Shown here: positions 1-9,684 of the stretch, piece after piece
How the letters are laid out: every line of letters begins with the position of its first letter
Position numbering within the stretch: the first letter of the stretch is position 1
DNA from: UBA4782 sp034430215
GTDB taxonomy: Bacteria; Chloroflexota; Anaerolineae; Anaerolineales; Anaerolineaceae
Direction: 5' to 3'
Assembly: GCA_034430215.1 (NCBI GenBank)
Contig: DAOUFE010000019.1
Span: 124,001-188,000, forward strand
DNA length: 64,000 nucleotides
The notes under the pieces: model-generated
What the model was told of the DNA's origin: nothing
Database searches by the model: none
Seen by the model: the letters and a program-made list of their open reading frames with translations, nothing else
Translations under genes and position numbers: made by a program

Positions 1-1
1 G

Positions 2-3000
2 GGTAGTGAAACTCCTCTTTATCTGAAACAGAGCGAACTCGACGAGGAAGTTCTGAACCGCAGTATTACTGCATTGAAAAGGGTTCTAGCTTGCGATAAG
101 TCAAACCAGAAAGCGATCATGTTGGCGGGAGAAGCATACTTAAGTAAGGGCGAGCCACAATTGGCAAAGGATCTGTATCTGCAGGTTATCGACCAGACAC
201 AAAAAGGAATATCTTCAGATTCTCCCCGCATGAAAACAGGATTAGGTCTGGCTTGTATGCAGCTTGGCGATAATGAAACTGCCATTGCAGTCTTTCAAGA
301 AGCTTCTTCCATTGAAACAGACAATGTTTTCTTACAACAAAAGCTGGCAGAAGCATATGAGCAAGTGAAGTTGGGAAATGAAGCTGCTCTAGCTGCCGAG
401 TGCGCGTTGAAACTGGATCCAAAAAACATAAAAAATCTGAACTGGTATGCCAGTCTGGCAGAACGTCTGGGCAGATTTGAGGAATCGATCCAGGCTCATG
501 AAACTGCTGCCGAACTGGAATCCAACGATCCCAGCCACGCATTAGAAGCAGCCAGGTTATTGATCCAACAGGGAGATAATGAACATGCACGAAATTGGCT
601 TGAAAAAGCCATTCGGATGGAAACATTAAAACCCGAAGATTATAGAAATGCAGCTTATTGCTTTTTGAGGTTGCAAGATACTCAATTGGGGTTTGATTGT
701 TTGGAAAAAGCCGTTGATTCGAGCAATACACCATCTGCGGATATGGTTTTGGAACTATCCATTTTGACACGATCGTTGTATGGCGACGAAAAAGCTTTGC
801 ATGTCTTACAAAAAGGAATGAAAGGACTGCCAGAAGCAAGGAACCTTTTAACCTTCCAGGCAGATCTCTGCCATGCTTTGCATCATGATCAAGAGGCCTT
901 TGCATCACTGGAAAAAGCCAAACAGATAAAAATTGATGATGAATTGATGAAAAAGCCTGCTCAAATAGGAACAAAAGGGTTATTTAATTCACCTTTATGT
1001 GATTCAGTGGATAGCGATAAGGATATAGATATTCGGATGGCAGCTCTGTATATCCAACAGGGAAACTTGAGAGGCGGGTTGGAAATACTAGAAGGGTTGT
1101 TAAAACAATACCCTGATGATCTTTTATTACGGATCAAAGCCATAGAAGCTGCATATAGCCTTCTCGATTTTGATAGGGTCGAGAAATTTAGTATTTCGAA
1201 AATGCCAAAAACCAGCGAAATTGATAATGACCAACTGCCATTATGGATCGAATATTTATCTTTATTGGTTGAAATTGCCTTGCATCAGAATAAAGATGTA
1301 GAAGCAAGCATAATATTAAATGATTTGATCAGTATCGATCAAAAAAGTGCGCGCGTGAAGGCACTTCAGGCGCGGTTATTAAAACGGAAAGGGGATACTG
1401 CAATTGCAAAACTGGCATTTCAGGATGCAGATCAGTCGTCAAAAACCGAATGGAAAGTGTTAAGTAAGGATGATGCCTGGTCATCGGGCCTTTCTACGAT
1501 CTCATGCTCAGATTGGTTGGCGGATGCTGCACTTGAGTTGGGATATTTATCGTATGCGTGGAATGAGGCTGAGAAAGCCAGCAATAATCAAAAAGGTTCG
1601 CTAAAGAATATTTTGCAAGTGATCAAAATTATTGTAAATGCTGCTTACACTGACCGATTGCGCAATGAATTATTTGTGATCACTAACTCAGTTAACCCGG
1701 CAATTTTGGAAGATGGAATTGGAAAGCTCGAGAATGCAATTGAAGAAGCAAAATGCATGGGTGGAAATTTTGAAATCGAAGAATGGTACACAATTGGCAA
1801 AGCAGTATTGGATCCAATTCCAGCAAATGTGCATGCCATGCTTCAATATGAACCTTCACCCGAAACAGCCATTTTTCATGTAGCTGTTTTACGATGGATC
1901 AATAACCACGCTAATGCGCTAGAAATATGCGAAAAATTCGATAATGATCCCAATATCTTCATTAATAAGGCATTGTGCAATTACCCTATAAATATTGAAG
2001 AGTCTGATAAAAGTATAGCTAAGGCGATTTCGCTTGCTCCAGATCAACCCCTGAATTACGTACTTGCAGCCATAATTTCTGCGGAAAAGCAGAATATAAA
2101 TAATGCTTTTACCGACCTTGAAGCTGCATTGAAGATCTGGCAGGACGAACCAGAGTGGTTATTCATGGAAGCGAAATATGCAGATGATCTGGGAAATAGC
2201 GAATTAGCTATAGAAACATATAAAAAATCTGCCTTATTCGAAAACGGAAGTGGAAAATATGCCTTGGCGTATGGAAATGCTCTCCTGGATGCTGGAAAGG
2301 CAGCAGAAGCCGTCGAATTCTTGGAACCACATGTTGGGCATTATACCAATGACCAGGAAATTCGCATTTCATTGGGTACCGCTTACCTGAAATCTGGAAA
2401 ACTCGAAGAAGCAGCAACAATTGTAAAGAAATTACTGGAAGAGAATTGCGCAACATCAGACTGCTATATGCTAATTTCGCAATTGGCATATCGTCAATGC
2501 AAAGATGATGAGGCCGTGGATGCTGCACAAAAAGCGGTAAATCTTAATCCAAAGGATAAAGCAGCGATATATTTTCTGGTTCAATTGCTTCGATCACTGG
2601 ACAAGCCCGTTGAAGCTCTTTCCAATCTTGAGCAGCATCTACCAGAAGTTGAAGGTGAACCGGAATTTGATCTGCTTCATGCAGAGCTTGTGTATGAGGT
2701 GGATGGTGCACAAGCGGCATTACCTCTTGTCGAAGAGATTAATAAAATAAAGAATAAATCCCTCAATGTTCTTAAGCTGATGGCAAAGGTTTGGAATGAG
2801 TGCGGAGAAATTGAAAAATTTACTCAAGCAGCTCAGGAAGGGTTAAAGATTGATCCCACTGATACCGACCTCAATTTGTGGTTGGCAAAATCACAAAGTA
2901 AATCAGGGCAACTTGATCAGGCAGTTCAACATTATTCAACAGTTGTCCAAAAAAAACCCGAGAATGTAGAAGCATATCTGGATCTGGCTGAATTATTCCA

Positions 3001-3229
3001 GAAGAGACGGGAAGAAATTCAGGCAGTACAGATTCTACAAAAAGCTATTGAAGCATTCCCTCAAGATCATCGCCCCTATTATGAAGCTGGATTGATCTTG
3101 AAGGAAATGAAGGATTTTCCTGGTGCAGAAGTTATGCTGCGAAGGGCAGCAGAGCTTTCACCTACAGATCTTCAAATTCGAAGACAGCTTGGCGCAATTA
3201 TTGCATTAAACCTTGTACATCAGGTTTAA
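2..3229 (+). CDS. Giant tetratricopeptide-repeat protein, 5'-truncated by window edge
   Basis: The reading frame is already open at base 2, so the true start lies outside the window; at least 1075 residues are encoded here. The protein is almost wholly helical repeats with TPR spacing and signature residues (for example ALKLDPKNIKNLNWYASLA and AVNLNPKDKAAIYFLVQLL), about 34 residues apart, and no catalytic motif or membrane segment is visible. TPR solenoids are protein-binding scaffolds. The stop codon overlaps the ribosome-binding site of the next gene, which encodes a TPR/gingipain-like protease, so the two are almost certainly co-transcribed and translationally coupled. That makes a scaffold or sensor for the protease the simplest idea, which is inference. 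The missing N-terminus could still hold another domain. Confidence 0.88.
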   Translation, partial: GSETPLYLKQSELDEEVLNRSITALKRVLACDKSNQKAIMLAGEAYLSKGEPQLAKDLYLQVIDQTQKGISSDSPRMKTGLGLACMQLGDNETAIAVFQEASSIETDNVFLQQKLAEAYEQVKLGNEAALAAECALKLDPKNIKNLNWYASLAERLGRFEESIQAHETAAELESNDPSHALEAARLLIQQGDNEHARNWLEKAIRMETLKPEDYRNAAYCFLRLQDTQLGFDCLEKAVDSSNTPSADMVLELSILTRSLYGDEKALHVLQKGMKGLPEARNLLTFQADLCHALHHDQEAFASLEKAKQIKIDDELMKKPAQIGTKGLFNSPLCDSVDSDKDIDIRMAALYIQQGNLRGGLEILEGLLKQYPDDLLLRIKAIEAAYSLLDFDRVEKFSISKMPKTSEIDNDQLPLWIEYLSLLVEIALHQNKDVEASIILNDLISIDQKSARVKALQARLLKRKGDTAIAKLAFQDADQSSKTEWKVLSKDDAWSSGLSTISCSDWLADAALELGYLSYAWNEAEKASNNQKGSLKNILQVIKIIVNAAYTDRLRNELFVITNSVNPAILEDGIGKLENAIEEAKCMGGNFEIEEWYTIGKAVLDPIPANVHAMLQYEPSPETAIFHVAVLRWINNHANALEICEKFDNDPNIFINKALCNYPINIEESDKSIAKAISLAPDQPLNYVLAAIISAEKQNINNAFTDLEAALKIWQDEPEWLFMEAKYADDLGNSELAIETYKKSALFENGSGKYALAYGNALLDAGKAAEAVEFLEPHVGHYTNDQEIRISLGTAYLKSGKLEEAATIVKKLLEENCATSDCYMLISQLAYRQCKDDEAVDAAQKAVNLNPKDKAAIYFLVQLLRSLDKPVEALSNLEQHLPEVEGEPEFDLLHAELVYEVDGAQAALPLVEEINKIKNKSLNVLKLMAKVWNECGEIEKFTQAAQEGLKIDPTDTDLNLWLAKSQSKSGQLDQAVQHYSTVVQKKPENVEAYLDLAELFQKRREEIQAVQILQKAIEAFPQDHRPYYEAGLILKEMKDFPGAEVMLRRAAELSPTDLQIRRQLGAIIALNLVHQV

Positions 3230-3241
3230 AGGATGATTAGC

Positions 3242-5992
3242 ATGAGTGAATCGAACATACTTCAAAGACAAAACAGCATTTCCCGAAATCAATTATTGCT
3301 ATATTTATCTTCAGCTTTGCAGGAGAGAAGCATCCGCTTTGGAAGGCAGACAGCATTATCCTGGTTAGCCAATTATCCGGGAGATCTGGTAGTAAGCCTG
3401 TATCTGGCAAAGTTTCTCCTTATGGAGGGGAAAAACCAGCAAGCGAGCACCATTTTAGAGGATATTTGCAAGAGAGATCCGGAATATGTTGATGCACAGG
3501 ATTCCCTTGCAACTGCAAATGCTGGAAGCGATAGCAACATATTTGAGAACGCAATTTCGTGTGCATATGCACTTGGAAAAACGGTAGTTGATAAAGACCT
3601 TGTACCAAGCTGGGGGCTCAAGTTAAGATCTGCCATCAAATTGTACCGGACAAACCAATTCGAAGAAACCCAAAAACTTATCGAAGAGATAATGGGATAT
3701 AACCTGGATGTATCCTTGCCAGCGATTTATCACCTTTATATTGTTACGAAAACGCAAGATGCTGATGCAGTAAATAATTTGGCAATGTTATACCAACAGC
3801 GATGGCCAGATGCTCTGGTTTTCAACTATATGGTTATTGATGGGTATTTTGATCGTGGTGATGACGCCAATGCTGTAAATTTATTGCACCGATGCTCAAC
3901 CCATGATATCGTTGGGCAGGTGGCTACCAGGGTATGGGGAAAAGAAAATCCATACCAATCAATATGGCCTGTGGTTCGTTCGATACCGTTCAATATTCCA
4001 TTGCCTGCGGAAATTGCTGCACTATATGGTTGGAATAAGCTGAATTCGGGAGTACTGGTTAGCGAAAATCCCGGTGGGAAGAAAACTATTCCTGAAATTG
4101 TGAAAGATGAACCAGAGTACTTCAATTCAAAGACATTTGACGCTCATGAGACAGCGGGGGAAAAAGAGGCTGTTGAAACTACTCCAGTAGATGAAGCTAG
4201 CGATACAGCACAAGAGGTTATAACCGAAAGCAAGGGAAGTACTACTGAAGCTGGAAAATCGGAATCTTCTGCCAGAATAACAAAGGAAAGAGTTATCAAG
4301 TCGGATGAAACTGTAAAATCTGTTGAGGAAGCTTTTGCCCGCCTTGCAAAACGAATGAATCAAAAGAACTTGGAGAAAGCGGATGGGCGATTCCCAATGT
4401 ATATCATCCTTTCTACAAAGAAAGGGTTGAATCAACAATATGGTCCACAGACATCTGCCATTATCGATAAGGAGATGAAATTTCTTGCAGAAGCGGTTAA
4501 AGCACAAAAAACCTGGGGATCCCTGGTTTATTATCCAGATGATGCAGAAAATAACCCTAAACTTGGTCTTCCTGTCTCAAAGTCCATCGATCCCTGGGAG
4601 ATAAAACTTGCTCTGGTCGATTTGGATAAGAGTCTTTCTGCCAAAGGTTCAATGGTTGGAGCTGTTTTGATTGTTGGTGGAGATGAAGTAGTGCCTTATC
4701 ACCGGTTACCCAATCCAACAGATGATGGAGATACAGAAGTATTTTCTGATAATCCATATTCCACGTTAGATTCGAACTACTTCATTCCTGAATGGCCGGT
4801 TGGTAGGCTACCAGGAGAGAAGGGAAGTGACGCAAGCCTTTTGCTTTTAAAACTGCGCGAAGCTACAGCAATCCATAACCCCGGAAAAAGGAAGAAAGGA
4901 CTTACAGAACAGCTTCGTCCCGGATTGGAAGTCATTCGGCAGTTGATTAATTTCATTCTGCTAAAGCCAGCTTACAATGGGAAAAAGAACTTTGGATATA
5001 CCGCTGCCGTCTGGCAAAAGAGCTCATCATCAGTATTCAAACAAATTGGTGAAAGCGACCAAATGCTGGTCTCTCCCCCTGAATATTCTGGTAGTTTCCC
5101 TGGAGAGAGGATAAATTATTCAGACCTTAGTTATTTCAACCTTCATGGATTGATTGATAGTGGTGATTGGTATGGACAGCCCGATGCCTCTGGAAGTGTT
5201 TCTGGTGTGGATTATCCCATTGCGATCAAACCAAAAGACCTGCATAAAAACAGTAAAGCGCCGGAGGTTGTTTTTTCGGAAGCATGTTATGGTGGGTATT
5301 TAAACAACAAATCTGAAGAGGATTCACTAGCTTTAACCTTTTTGGCAATAGGCTCTAAAGCAGTCGTTGGATCAACAAGCATATCATATGGTTCAGTAGC
5401 AACACCACTAATCGGTGCAGACCTTTTAGGTTATCTCTTCTGGAAATACCTAAAATCTGGGCTGCGGGTAGGTGATTCTCTGGTAAAAGCAAAAATTGAC
5501 TTTGTGAGAGAGATGAACAAACGCCAGAATTTCCTTGATGGTGAAGACCAGAAGACATTGGTGTCATTCGTTCTATATGGTGATCCGTTAGCAGTCTACA
5601 GTAATGCTCAAACACAGAAAAAGAACCTGGCTCGCCAAAAAACGAAAGAAGATGTAAAAACAGCAATTGACAAACACAATGAAAGCGAAGAAGCTGATAT
5701 AAAGATCAGCCCCGAAAAGATTCGCAAAGTAAAAGAAATGGTAGAGGCTTATTTGCCTGGAATTGATCAAACAAAAGTAGTGATTAGCAAACAGTTATTA
5801 GTGAGTGAAGGGAATAGTGTTGAAAGTACTGAACAATCACAGGGATCAAAAGAAGCAAACACGGAGAATACAGGCAAAACTGTAATTACTATTAGTAAAC
5901 AAGTGAAATCTTTTAACACCGTTCACCAGCATTATGCTCGAGCAACATTAGATACATCTGGAAAGATGGTAAAACTGGCAGTGTCCAGGTAA
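3242..5992 (+). CDS. TPR domain fused to gingipain (C25)/caspase-like cysteine protease
   Basis: The 916-residue protein has three parts. An N-terminal TPR-like helical region covers roughly residues 1-250. An acidic Ser/Thr/Glu-rich linker runs over about 280-370. A protease-like domain covers about 375-790, with a predicted catalytic His in YFNLHG (His635) and Cys in SEACYGGY (Cys682), the His-Cys dyad order of clan CD (gingipain C25, caspase, CHAT). The segment VLIVGGDEVVPYHRLP and a FVLYGDP motif near the end fit the C25 family. The charged tail after 790 is not recognised. No signal peptide is seen, so it is probably cytoplasmic, unlike secreted gingipains. An ATG at 3233 is also in frame, but 3242 sits 8 bases after AGGA and is preferred. 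Substrate and trigger are unknown. Confidence 0.82.
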   Translation: MSESNILQRQNSISRNQLLLYLSSALQERSIRFGRQTALSWLANYPGDLVVSLYLAKFLLMEGKNQQASTILEDICKRDPEYVDAQDSLATANAGSDSNIFENAISCAYALGKTVVDKDLVPSWGLKLRSAIKLYRTNQFEETQKLIEEIMGYNLDVSLPAIYHLYIVTKTQDADAVNNLAMLYQQRWPDALVFNYMVIDGYFDRGDDANAVNLLHRCSTHDIVGQVATRVWGKENPYQSIWPVVRSIPFNIPLPAEIAALYGWNKLNSGVLVSENPGGKKTIPEIVKDEPEYFNSKTFDAHETAGEKEAVETTPVDEASDTAQEVITESKGSTTEAGKSESSARITKERVIKSDETVKSVEEAFARLAKRMNQKNLEKADGRFPMYIILSTKKGLNQQYGPQTSAIIDKEMKFLAEAVKAQKTWGSLVYYPDDAENNPKLGLPVSKSIDPWEIKLALVDLDKSLSAKGSMVGAVLIVGGDEVVPYHRLPNPTDDGDTEVFSDNPYSTLDSNYFIPEWPVGRLPGEKGSDASLLLLKLREATAIHNPGKRKKGLTEQLRPGLEVIRQLINFILLKPAYNGKKNFGYTAAVWQKSSSSVFKQIGESDQMLVSPPEYSGSFPGERINYSDLSYFNLHGLIDSGDWYGQPDASGSVSGVDYPIAIKPKDLHKNSKAPEVVFSEACYGGYLNNKSEEDSLALTFLAIGSKAVVGSTSISYGSVATPLIGADLLGYLFWKYLKSGLRVGDSLVKAKIDFVREMNKRQNFLDGEDQKTLVSFVLYGDPLAVYSNAQTQKKNLARQKTKEDVKTAIDKHNESEEADIKISPEKIRKVKEMVEAYLPGIDQTKVVISKQLLVSEGNSVESTEQSQGSKEANTENTGKTVITISKQVKSFNTVHQHYARATLDTSGKMVKLAVSR

Positions 5993-6010
5993 AAAGTTTA
6001 CTCCAAGGAA

Positions 6011-6035
6011 AAGGCGGCGGAAGCCGCCTTTTTTA
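6011..6035 (+). terminator. Rho-independent terminator after the protease gene
   Basis: An 8-bp perfect GC-rich stem (AAGGCGGC / GCCGCCTT) with a GGAA tetraloop is followed directly by a T-run, 19 bases after the stop of the protease gene. It ends the TPR-protease operon. Confidence 0.92.
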
Positions 6036-6036
6036 T

Positions 6037-6065
6037 TTGCCACTATTCCCTTGTTCGCGTATAAT
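6037..6065 (+). promoter_or_regulatory. Sigma-70 type promoter of alaS
   Basis: TTGCCA (6037-6042) and a perfect TATAAT (6060-6065) are separated by 17 bases, immediately after the terminator and 30 bases before the alaS start codon. An AGGAG ribosome-binding site follows at 6085-6089. Confidence 0.8.
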
Positions 6066-6094
6066 TTCTAGTCTATGTTTGAAAAGGAGAAATT

Positions 6095-8827
6095 ATGGAT
6101 CACCCAGTAACTGGTGCTGAAATACGCCAATCATTTATCGATTTTTTTGTTGAAAAAGGTCACACATTCGTCCAATCATCCTCTCTGGTGCCGGGGGGTG
6201 ATCAGACTTTACTATTTACCAATGCTGGGATGGTGCAATTTAAAGATGTTTTTCTGGGTACAGATAACCGACCATACAAACGCGCTGTCAATTCGCAGAA
6301 GTGTATGCGCGTAGCTGGAAAGCACAACGATCTGGATGAAGTTGGCAGAGACGATACCCATCATACATTTTTTGAAATGTTGGGTAACTGGTCATTTGGG
6401 GATTATTACAAGAAAGAAGCAATTTCCTGGGCATGGGAATTGTTGACAAATGTCTGGGGACTGGATAAAAGCAAACTCTGGGTTACTTGTTTCAAAGATG
6501 ATAAAGGAAATATCCCTACGGATGAAGATGCCGCAAAGTACTGGAGTCAACAACCGGGGATCGACCCTACACATATCCTGTATTTTGGTAGGAAAGAGAA
6601 TTTCTGGGAAATGGCTGAAGTTGGCCCATGCGGACCATGTAGCGAAATCCATATCGATTTGGGTCCAGCATTTTGTAACAAGCAAGGGCAACCCGGACAT
6701 GTTTGTAGAGTAAACGGAGCCTGCAGGCGGTTTACAGAATTGTGGAATCTTGTCTTTATCCAGTATAACCGGCGAAATGAGAATGATCTTGATCCTTTAC
6801 CTGCAACTCATGTGGACACTGGTATGGGATTGGAACGCATCGTTTCTGTTATGCAAAAAGTGTATTCCAACTACCGAACAGATCTTTTAATGCCCCTTAT
6901 TGAGAAAGTATGCGAGCTTTCAGGGCAATCAAAAGAACAGATGGAAACCAACTTTACACCATACCGGGTGATTGCTGATCATGTAAGAGCAGCAGCTTTT
7001 TTAATTGCTGATGGTGTGGTTCCTGGCAATACCGGTCGAAATTATATTTGTCGTATGATCATTCGTCGCGCAAGTCGTTTTGGTGGAAAGATAGGATTAA
7101 ATAAACCTTTTATGGCGCAAATCGCTAAAGTAGTCATTGAGAATTACGGAAAGGCTTATCCAGAATTAGTAAAAAATGAACATGCCATTCTTGACAGTAT
7201 AACAAGAGAAGAAAAACGATTCCACAGAACGATCGAAGCTGGTATGGAACATCTGGATGAATTGATGGAAATGGTTAAGCAATCCGGTAAAACTGTTCTT
7301 CCTGGTGAAAAGTTATTTGATCTATATGCTACGCATGGTCTACCGCTTGAACTTAGCCGAGATGTCGCTAGTGAGCATGACATGGCTGTTGATGAAGAGG
7401 GTTTCCGAAACGCTATGGAAGAGCATCGAAATGCTTCGGGTGCTGGTAAAGCATTTGGGCCGCTGGGTGGTGAAGAGGTTGATCTTTTCCGCGAGGTTAT
7501 TGAAGATCTCATTGAAAGGAAAGAGCTGGCTGAGACAGGAGTTCATTACGATCCTTATTCAAGGATGGAGGTTACTGTACCTGTGCTTGCCCTGTTCAAA
7601 GATGGCCAAAGAGTACATTATGCACCCAAAGATGCACAAGTGGATATTCTCGTTCCGGATACTTGCTTCTATATTGAATCGGGTGGACAGGTATCTGACC
7701 AGGGGGAGTATATCTCCACTGATAAGTGGGTAGTACAGATCAACGATGTACGCCGACCTGCAGCTGGTGCAATCGTACACAGTGGTGTTGTTCTATCTGG
7801 AGAGATCTGCGAAGGAGACACTGGTTTGTTGCGTGTTGATACAGACAGGCGGCGAGATATCATGCGAAATCATACCGCTACACATTTGCTTCATGCAGCC
7901 TTGCACCAGGTGCTGGGAGACCATGCCAGGCAGGCTGGTTCTCTAGTTGCTCCAGACAGGTTAAGATTCGATTTTACTCACCCTGAAGCTATGACCGCTG
8001 AACAGATTCAAAAGGTACAGGATATTGTTAATGAAGAAATCCTGCATGGACTTCAGGTCCACTTTGAAAGTAAACCTTTAACAGTTGCCATGGATGAAGG
8101 AGCAATGGCACTTTTTGGTGAAAAATATGGCGATGTAGTTCGAACGATCACCATACCTGAGGGGGATGAAAATTTCTCTTATGAGCTTTGTGGTGGAACA
8201 CATGTAACTGCAACGAATGAAATCGGTTTGTTTTTAATTATCAGCGAAGGAAGCGCTGCTGCTGGAATCAGACGAATCGAAGCAGTCACTGGCAGGGTAG
8301 CGTATGATGTTGTCAGGAATAGATTGGAAGCATTGCAACATGCCGCACAAATCCTGGATACAAAAGCAGAAGAGGTTCCTGAACGAGTTGCCCATATCCT
8401 GGATGAACTGGACAATCGGAAGAAGGAAAACGCTCAACTACAACAGGAAATAGCGCTGAATGATTTCCGCGATAAACTGGATAGTATTCAGATGATAGGT
8501 GATGTCCATGTTCTATCGCTACACATCAAACATGCCAATGCTGATATTCTGCGCCAGATGACAGATCGTTTTCGCGATAAGGTCAATAGTGGTGTGGTCG
8601 TTTTGGGTACAGTACAGGATGACCGCCCATTAATCATAGCTGCAGTAACGGACGATCTGGTAAAGCGTGGTATTAGCGCAAATGACCTCGTGAAAGCAAT
8701 TGCGCCTACAATTGGTGGCAGTGGCGGCGGTAGACCAAACATGGCTCAAGCAGGCGGGAAGGATCCATCTCGCATGGATGAAGCTTTACAACTTGTTTAC
8801 GAACAACTACGTAAAAAATTGATGTAA
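6095..8827 (+). CDS. alaS: Alanyl-tRNA synthetase
   Basis: This class II synthetase charges tRNA-Ala with alanine. Its 910 residues match the full-length bacterial enzyme. The N-terminal catalytic core is recognisable (residues about 1-450: RQSFIDFFVEKGHT, FEMLGNWSFGDYY, GMGLERI). It is followed by the editing domain with the zinc-binding HTATHLLHAAL and CGGTH motifs, and by a C-terminal glycine-rich C-Ala domain ending in GGSGGGRPNMAQAGG, the usual alaS signature. It has its own promoter and an AGGAG site 5 bases before ATG. It converges on the PfpI-like gene with only 3 bases between the stops. Confidence 0.98.
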   Translation: MDHPVTGAEIRQSFIDFFVEKGHTFVQSSSLVPGGDQTLLFTNAGMVQFKDVFLGTDNRPYKRAVNSQKCMRVAGKHNDLDEVGRDDTHHTFFEMLGNWSFGDYYKKEAISWAWELLTNVWGLDKSKLWVTCFKDDKGNIPTDEDAAKYWSQQPGIDPTHILYFGRKENFWEMAEVGPCGPCSEIHIDLGPAFCNKQGQPGHVCRVNGACRRFTELWNLVFIQYNRRNENDLDPLPATHVDTGMGLERIVSVMQKVYSNYRTDLLMPLIEKVCELSGQSKEQMETNFTPYRVIADHVRAAAFLIADGVVPGNTGRNYICRMIIRRASRFGGKIGLNKPFMAQIAKVVIENYGKAYPELVKNEHAILDSITREEKRFHRTIEAGMEHLDELMEMVKQSGKTVLPGEKLFDLYATHGLPLELSRDVASEHDMAVDEEGFRNAMEEHRNASGAGKAFGPLGGEEVDLFREVIEDLIERKELAETGVHYDPYSRMEVTVPVLALFKDGQRVHYAPKDAQVDILVPDTCFYIESGGQVSDQGEYISTDKWVVQINDVRRPAAGAIVHSGVVLSGEICEGDTGLLRVDTDRRRDIMRNHTATHLLHAALHQVLGDHARQAGSLVAPDRLRFDFTHPEAMTAEQIQKVQDIVNEEILHGLQVHFESKPLTVAMDEGAMALFGEKYGDVVRTITIPEGDENFSYELCGGTHVTATNEIGLFLIISEGSAAAGIRRIEAVTGRVAYDVVRNRLEALQHAAQILDTKAEEVPERVAHILDELDNRKKENAQLQQEIALNDFRDKLDSIQMIGDVHVLSLHIKHANADILRQMTDRFRDKVNSGVVVLGTVQDDRPLIIAAVTDDLVKRGISANDLVKAIAPTIGGSGGGRPNMAQAGGKDPSRMDEALQLVYEQLRKKLM

Positions 8828-8830
8828 GGC

Positions 8831-9346
8831 TTATTCAGATAGTGCACTGACCAATTCTTTGCAGAAAAATGGAATATCAGCAACTACCCGACCCCAAACG
8901 AGATTCTTGCTGCGGAACGCGGGCATGTTATACCATTCGGCACCTGCGTTGATAAGGTCATCTTTTATACCTTCGCTGCCTACCGCTTTATGGCCTGCGA
9001 CGATTCCAGCACTGATGCCAACAAGCCCTGCGTGGCAAATCATGCCGATGATTTTTCCTTGATCGTACATGGTTCGAACAATGTATTTAACATTTTCGTA
9101 TCTGCGAAGTTTATCTGGTGCCCAACCTCCAGGAATGACAATGGCATCGAATTCATCAGGATTCACATTGTCAAAAGTCAGGTCACTCAGGGCAATAATA
9201 CCCTGCTTCCCTTTATAGACTTCTTTTGCTTTTTTTCCGGCGATGATCACCTGATGACCTTCTTCTTGCAAACGCATCAGAGGCACCCAGAACTCGAGGT
9301 CTTCAAAATCCTGAGCAATTAAAAAAAGTACTAATTTTGGAATCAT
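8831..9346 (-). CDS. DJ-1/PfpI family protein (amidotransferase-like fold)
   Basis: A 171-residue protein of the DJ-1/PfpI superfamily. Visible motifs are FEDLEFWVPLMRL near the N-terminus (acidic residue of the catalytic site), IVIPGGWAPDKLRR, and the nucleophile elbow MICHAG carrying the conserved Cys. Relatives act as deglycases, chaperones or small proteases; which applies here cannot be read from the sequence. The frame extends 16 codons further upstream (to 9394), but the ATG at 9346 directly before IPKLVLFLI aligns with the family start and has an AGGT-type site about 10 bases ahead, so it is preferred. Confidence 0.88.
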   Translation of the reverse strand: MIPKLVLFLIAQDFEDLEFWVPLMRLQEEGHQVIIAGKKAKEVYKGKQGIIALSDLTFDNVNPDEFDAIVIPGGWAPDKLRRYENVKYIVRTMYDQGKIIGMICHAGLVGISAGIVAGHKAVGSEGIKDDLINAGAEWYNMPAFRSKNLVWGRVVADIPFFCKELVSALSE

Positions 9347-9386
9347 AATATCATACCTGCAGAATAAGATACCCCAATGATAATTG

Positions 9387-9411
9387 AAAAACACCCTTTT
9401 GGGGTGTTTTT
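9387..9411 (-). terminator. Terminator of the Flp pilin gene
   Basis: A 10-bp perfect stem (AAAAACACCC / GGGTGTTTTT on the plus strand) with a 5-base loop lies 12 bases past the pilin stop. Read on the minus strand the right arm ends in a T-run. It separates the pilin from the PfpI-like gene downstream. Confidence 0.85.
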
Positions 9412-9422
9412 CGTTATCCTTA

Positions 9423-9569
9423 TTAGATACTACTTATTATGTTACTGTATGTTGCCCCCAGTTGATCGCCAAAAACTGAAAGAATGACGATAACTACTAA
9501 AGCGATTAAAATAATAATTAATGCATATTCAACTAATCCTTGACCTGGCTCAACTTTTTGGACAGTCAA
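9423..9569 (-). CDS. Flp/Fap-type (type IVb) pilin
   Basis: A short 48-residue gene beginning with TTG, preceded by a near-perfect AGGAGGTGA ribosome-binding site (9576-9584). After a short basic leader comes the class IVb prepilin signature EPGQGLVEYAL: a Gly cleavage site followed by mature residues with Glu5-Tyr6. A continuous hydrophobic helix follows (IIILIALVVIVIL), then a short polar tail. These are the hallmarks of Flp pilins, which are processed by a TadV-type prepilin peptidase and assembled by the Tad secretion machine. No Tad ATPase, platform or peptidase gene is in the window, so the pilin is an orphan here. It has its own promoter and terminator, typical of a highly expressed structural subunit. 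Its small size makes it easy to miss. Confidence 0.9.
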   Translation of the reverse strand: MTVQKVEPGQGLVEYALIIILIALVVIVILSVFGDQLGATYSNIISSI

Positions 9570-9608
9570 CTTTTCTCACCTCCTGACTTGGTTGGAGTAT
9601 TAAAAAAT

Positions 9609-9637
9609 ATTATAGGAAAATTAAAGAAAAAATGCAA
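9609..9637 (-). promoter_or_regulatory. Promoter of the Flp pilin gene
   Basis: On the minus strand TTGCAT (9637-9632) and TATAAT (9614-9609) are 17 bases apart, about 40 bases upstream of the TTG start. A leader of roughly 30 bases containing the strong ribosome-binding site follows. Confidence 0.7.
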
Positions 9638-9684
9638 CTAATCGAGGTAATCCTTACGGAAAATTAATCCTCGAACAGGCTTAT

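Noticed and set aside
186..974. Long open frame on the minus strand opposite the TPR gene
   Set aside because: It lies wholly opposite the clear TPR repeats, and its translation is Trp/Cys/His-rich with no recognisable motif; an antisense shadow.
3233..3241. ATG at 3233 as start of the protease gene
   Set aside because: It falls on the ribosome-binding site itself; ATG at 3242 has normal spacing. The difference is three residues.
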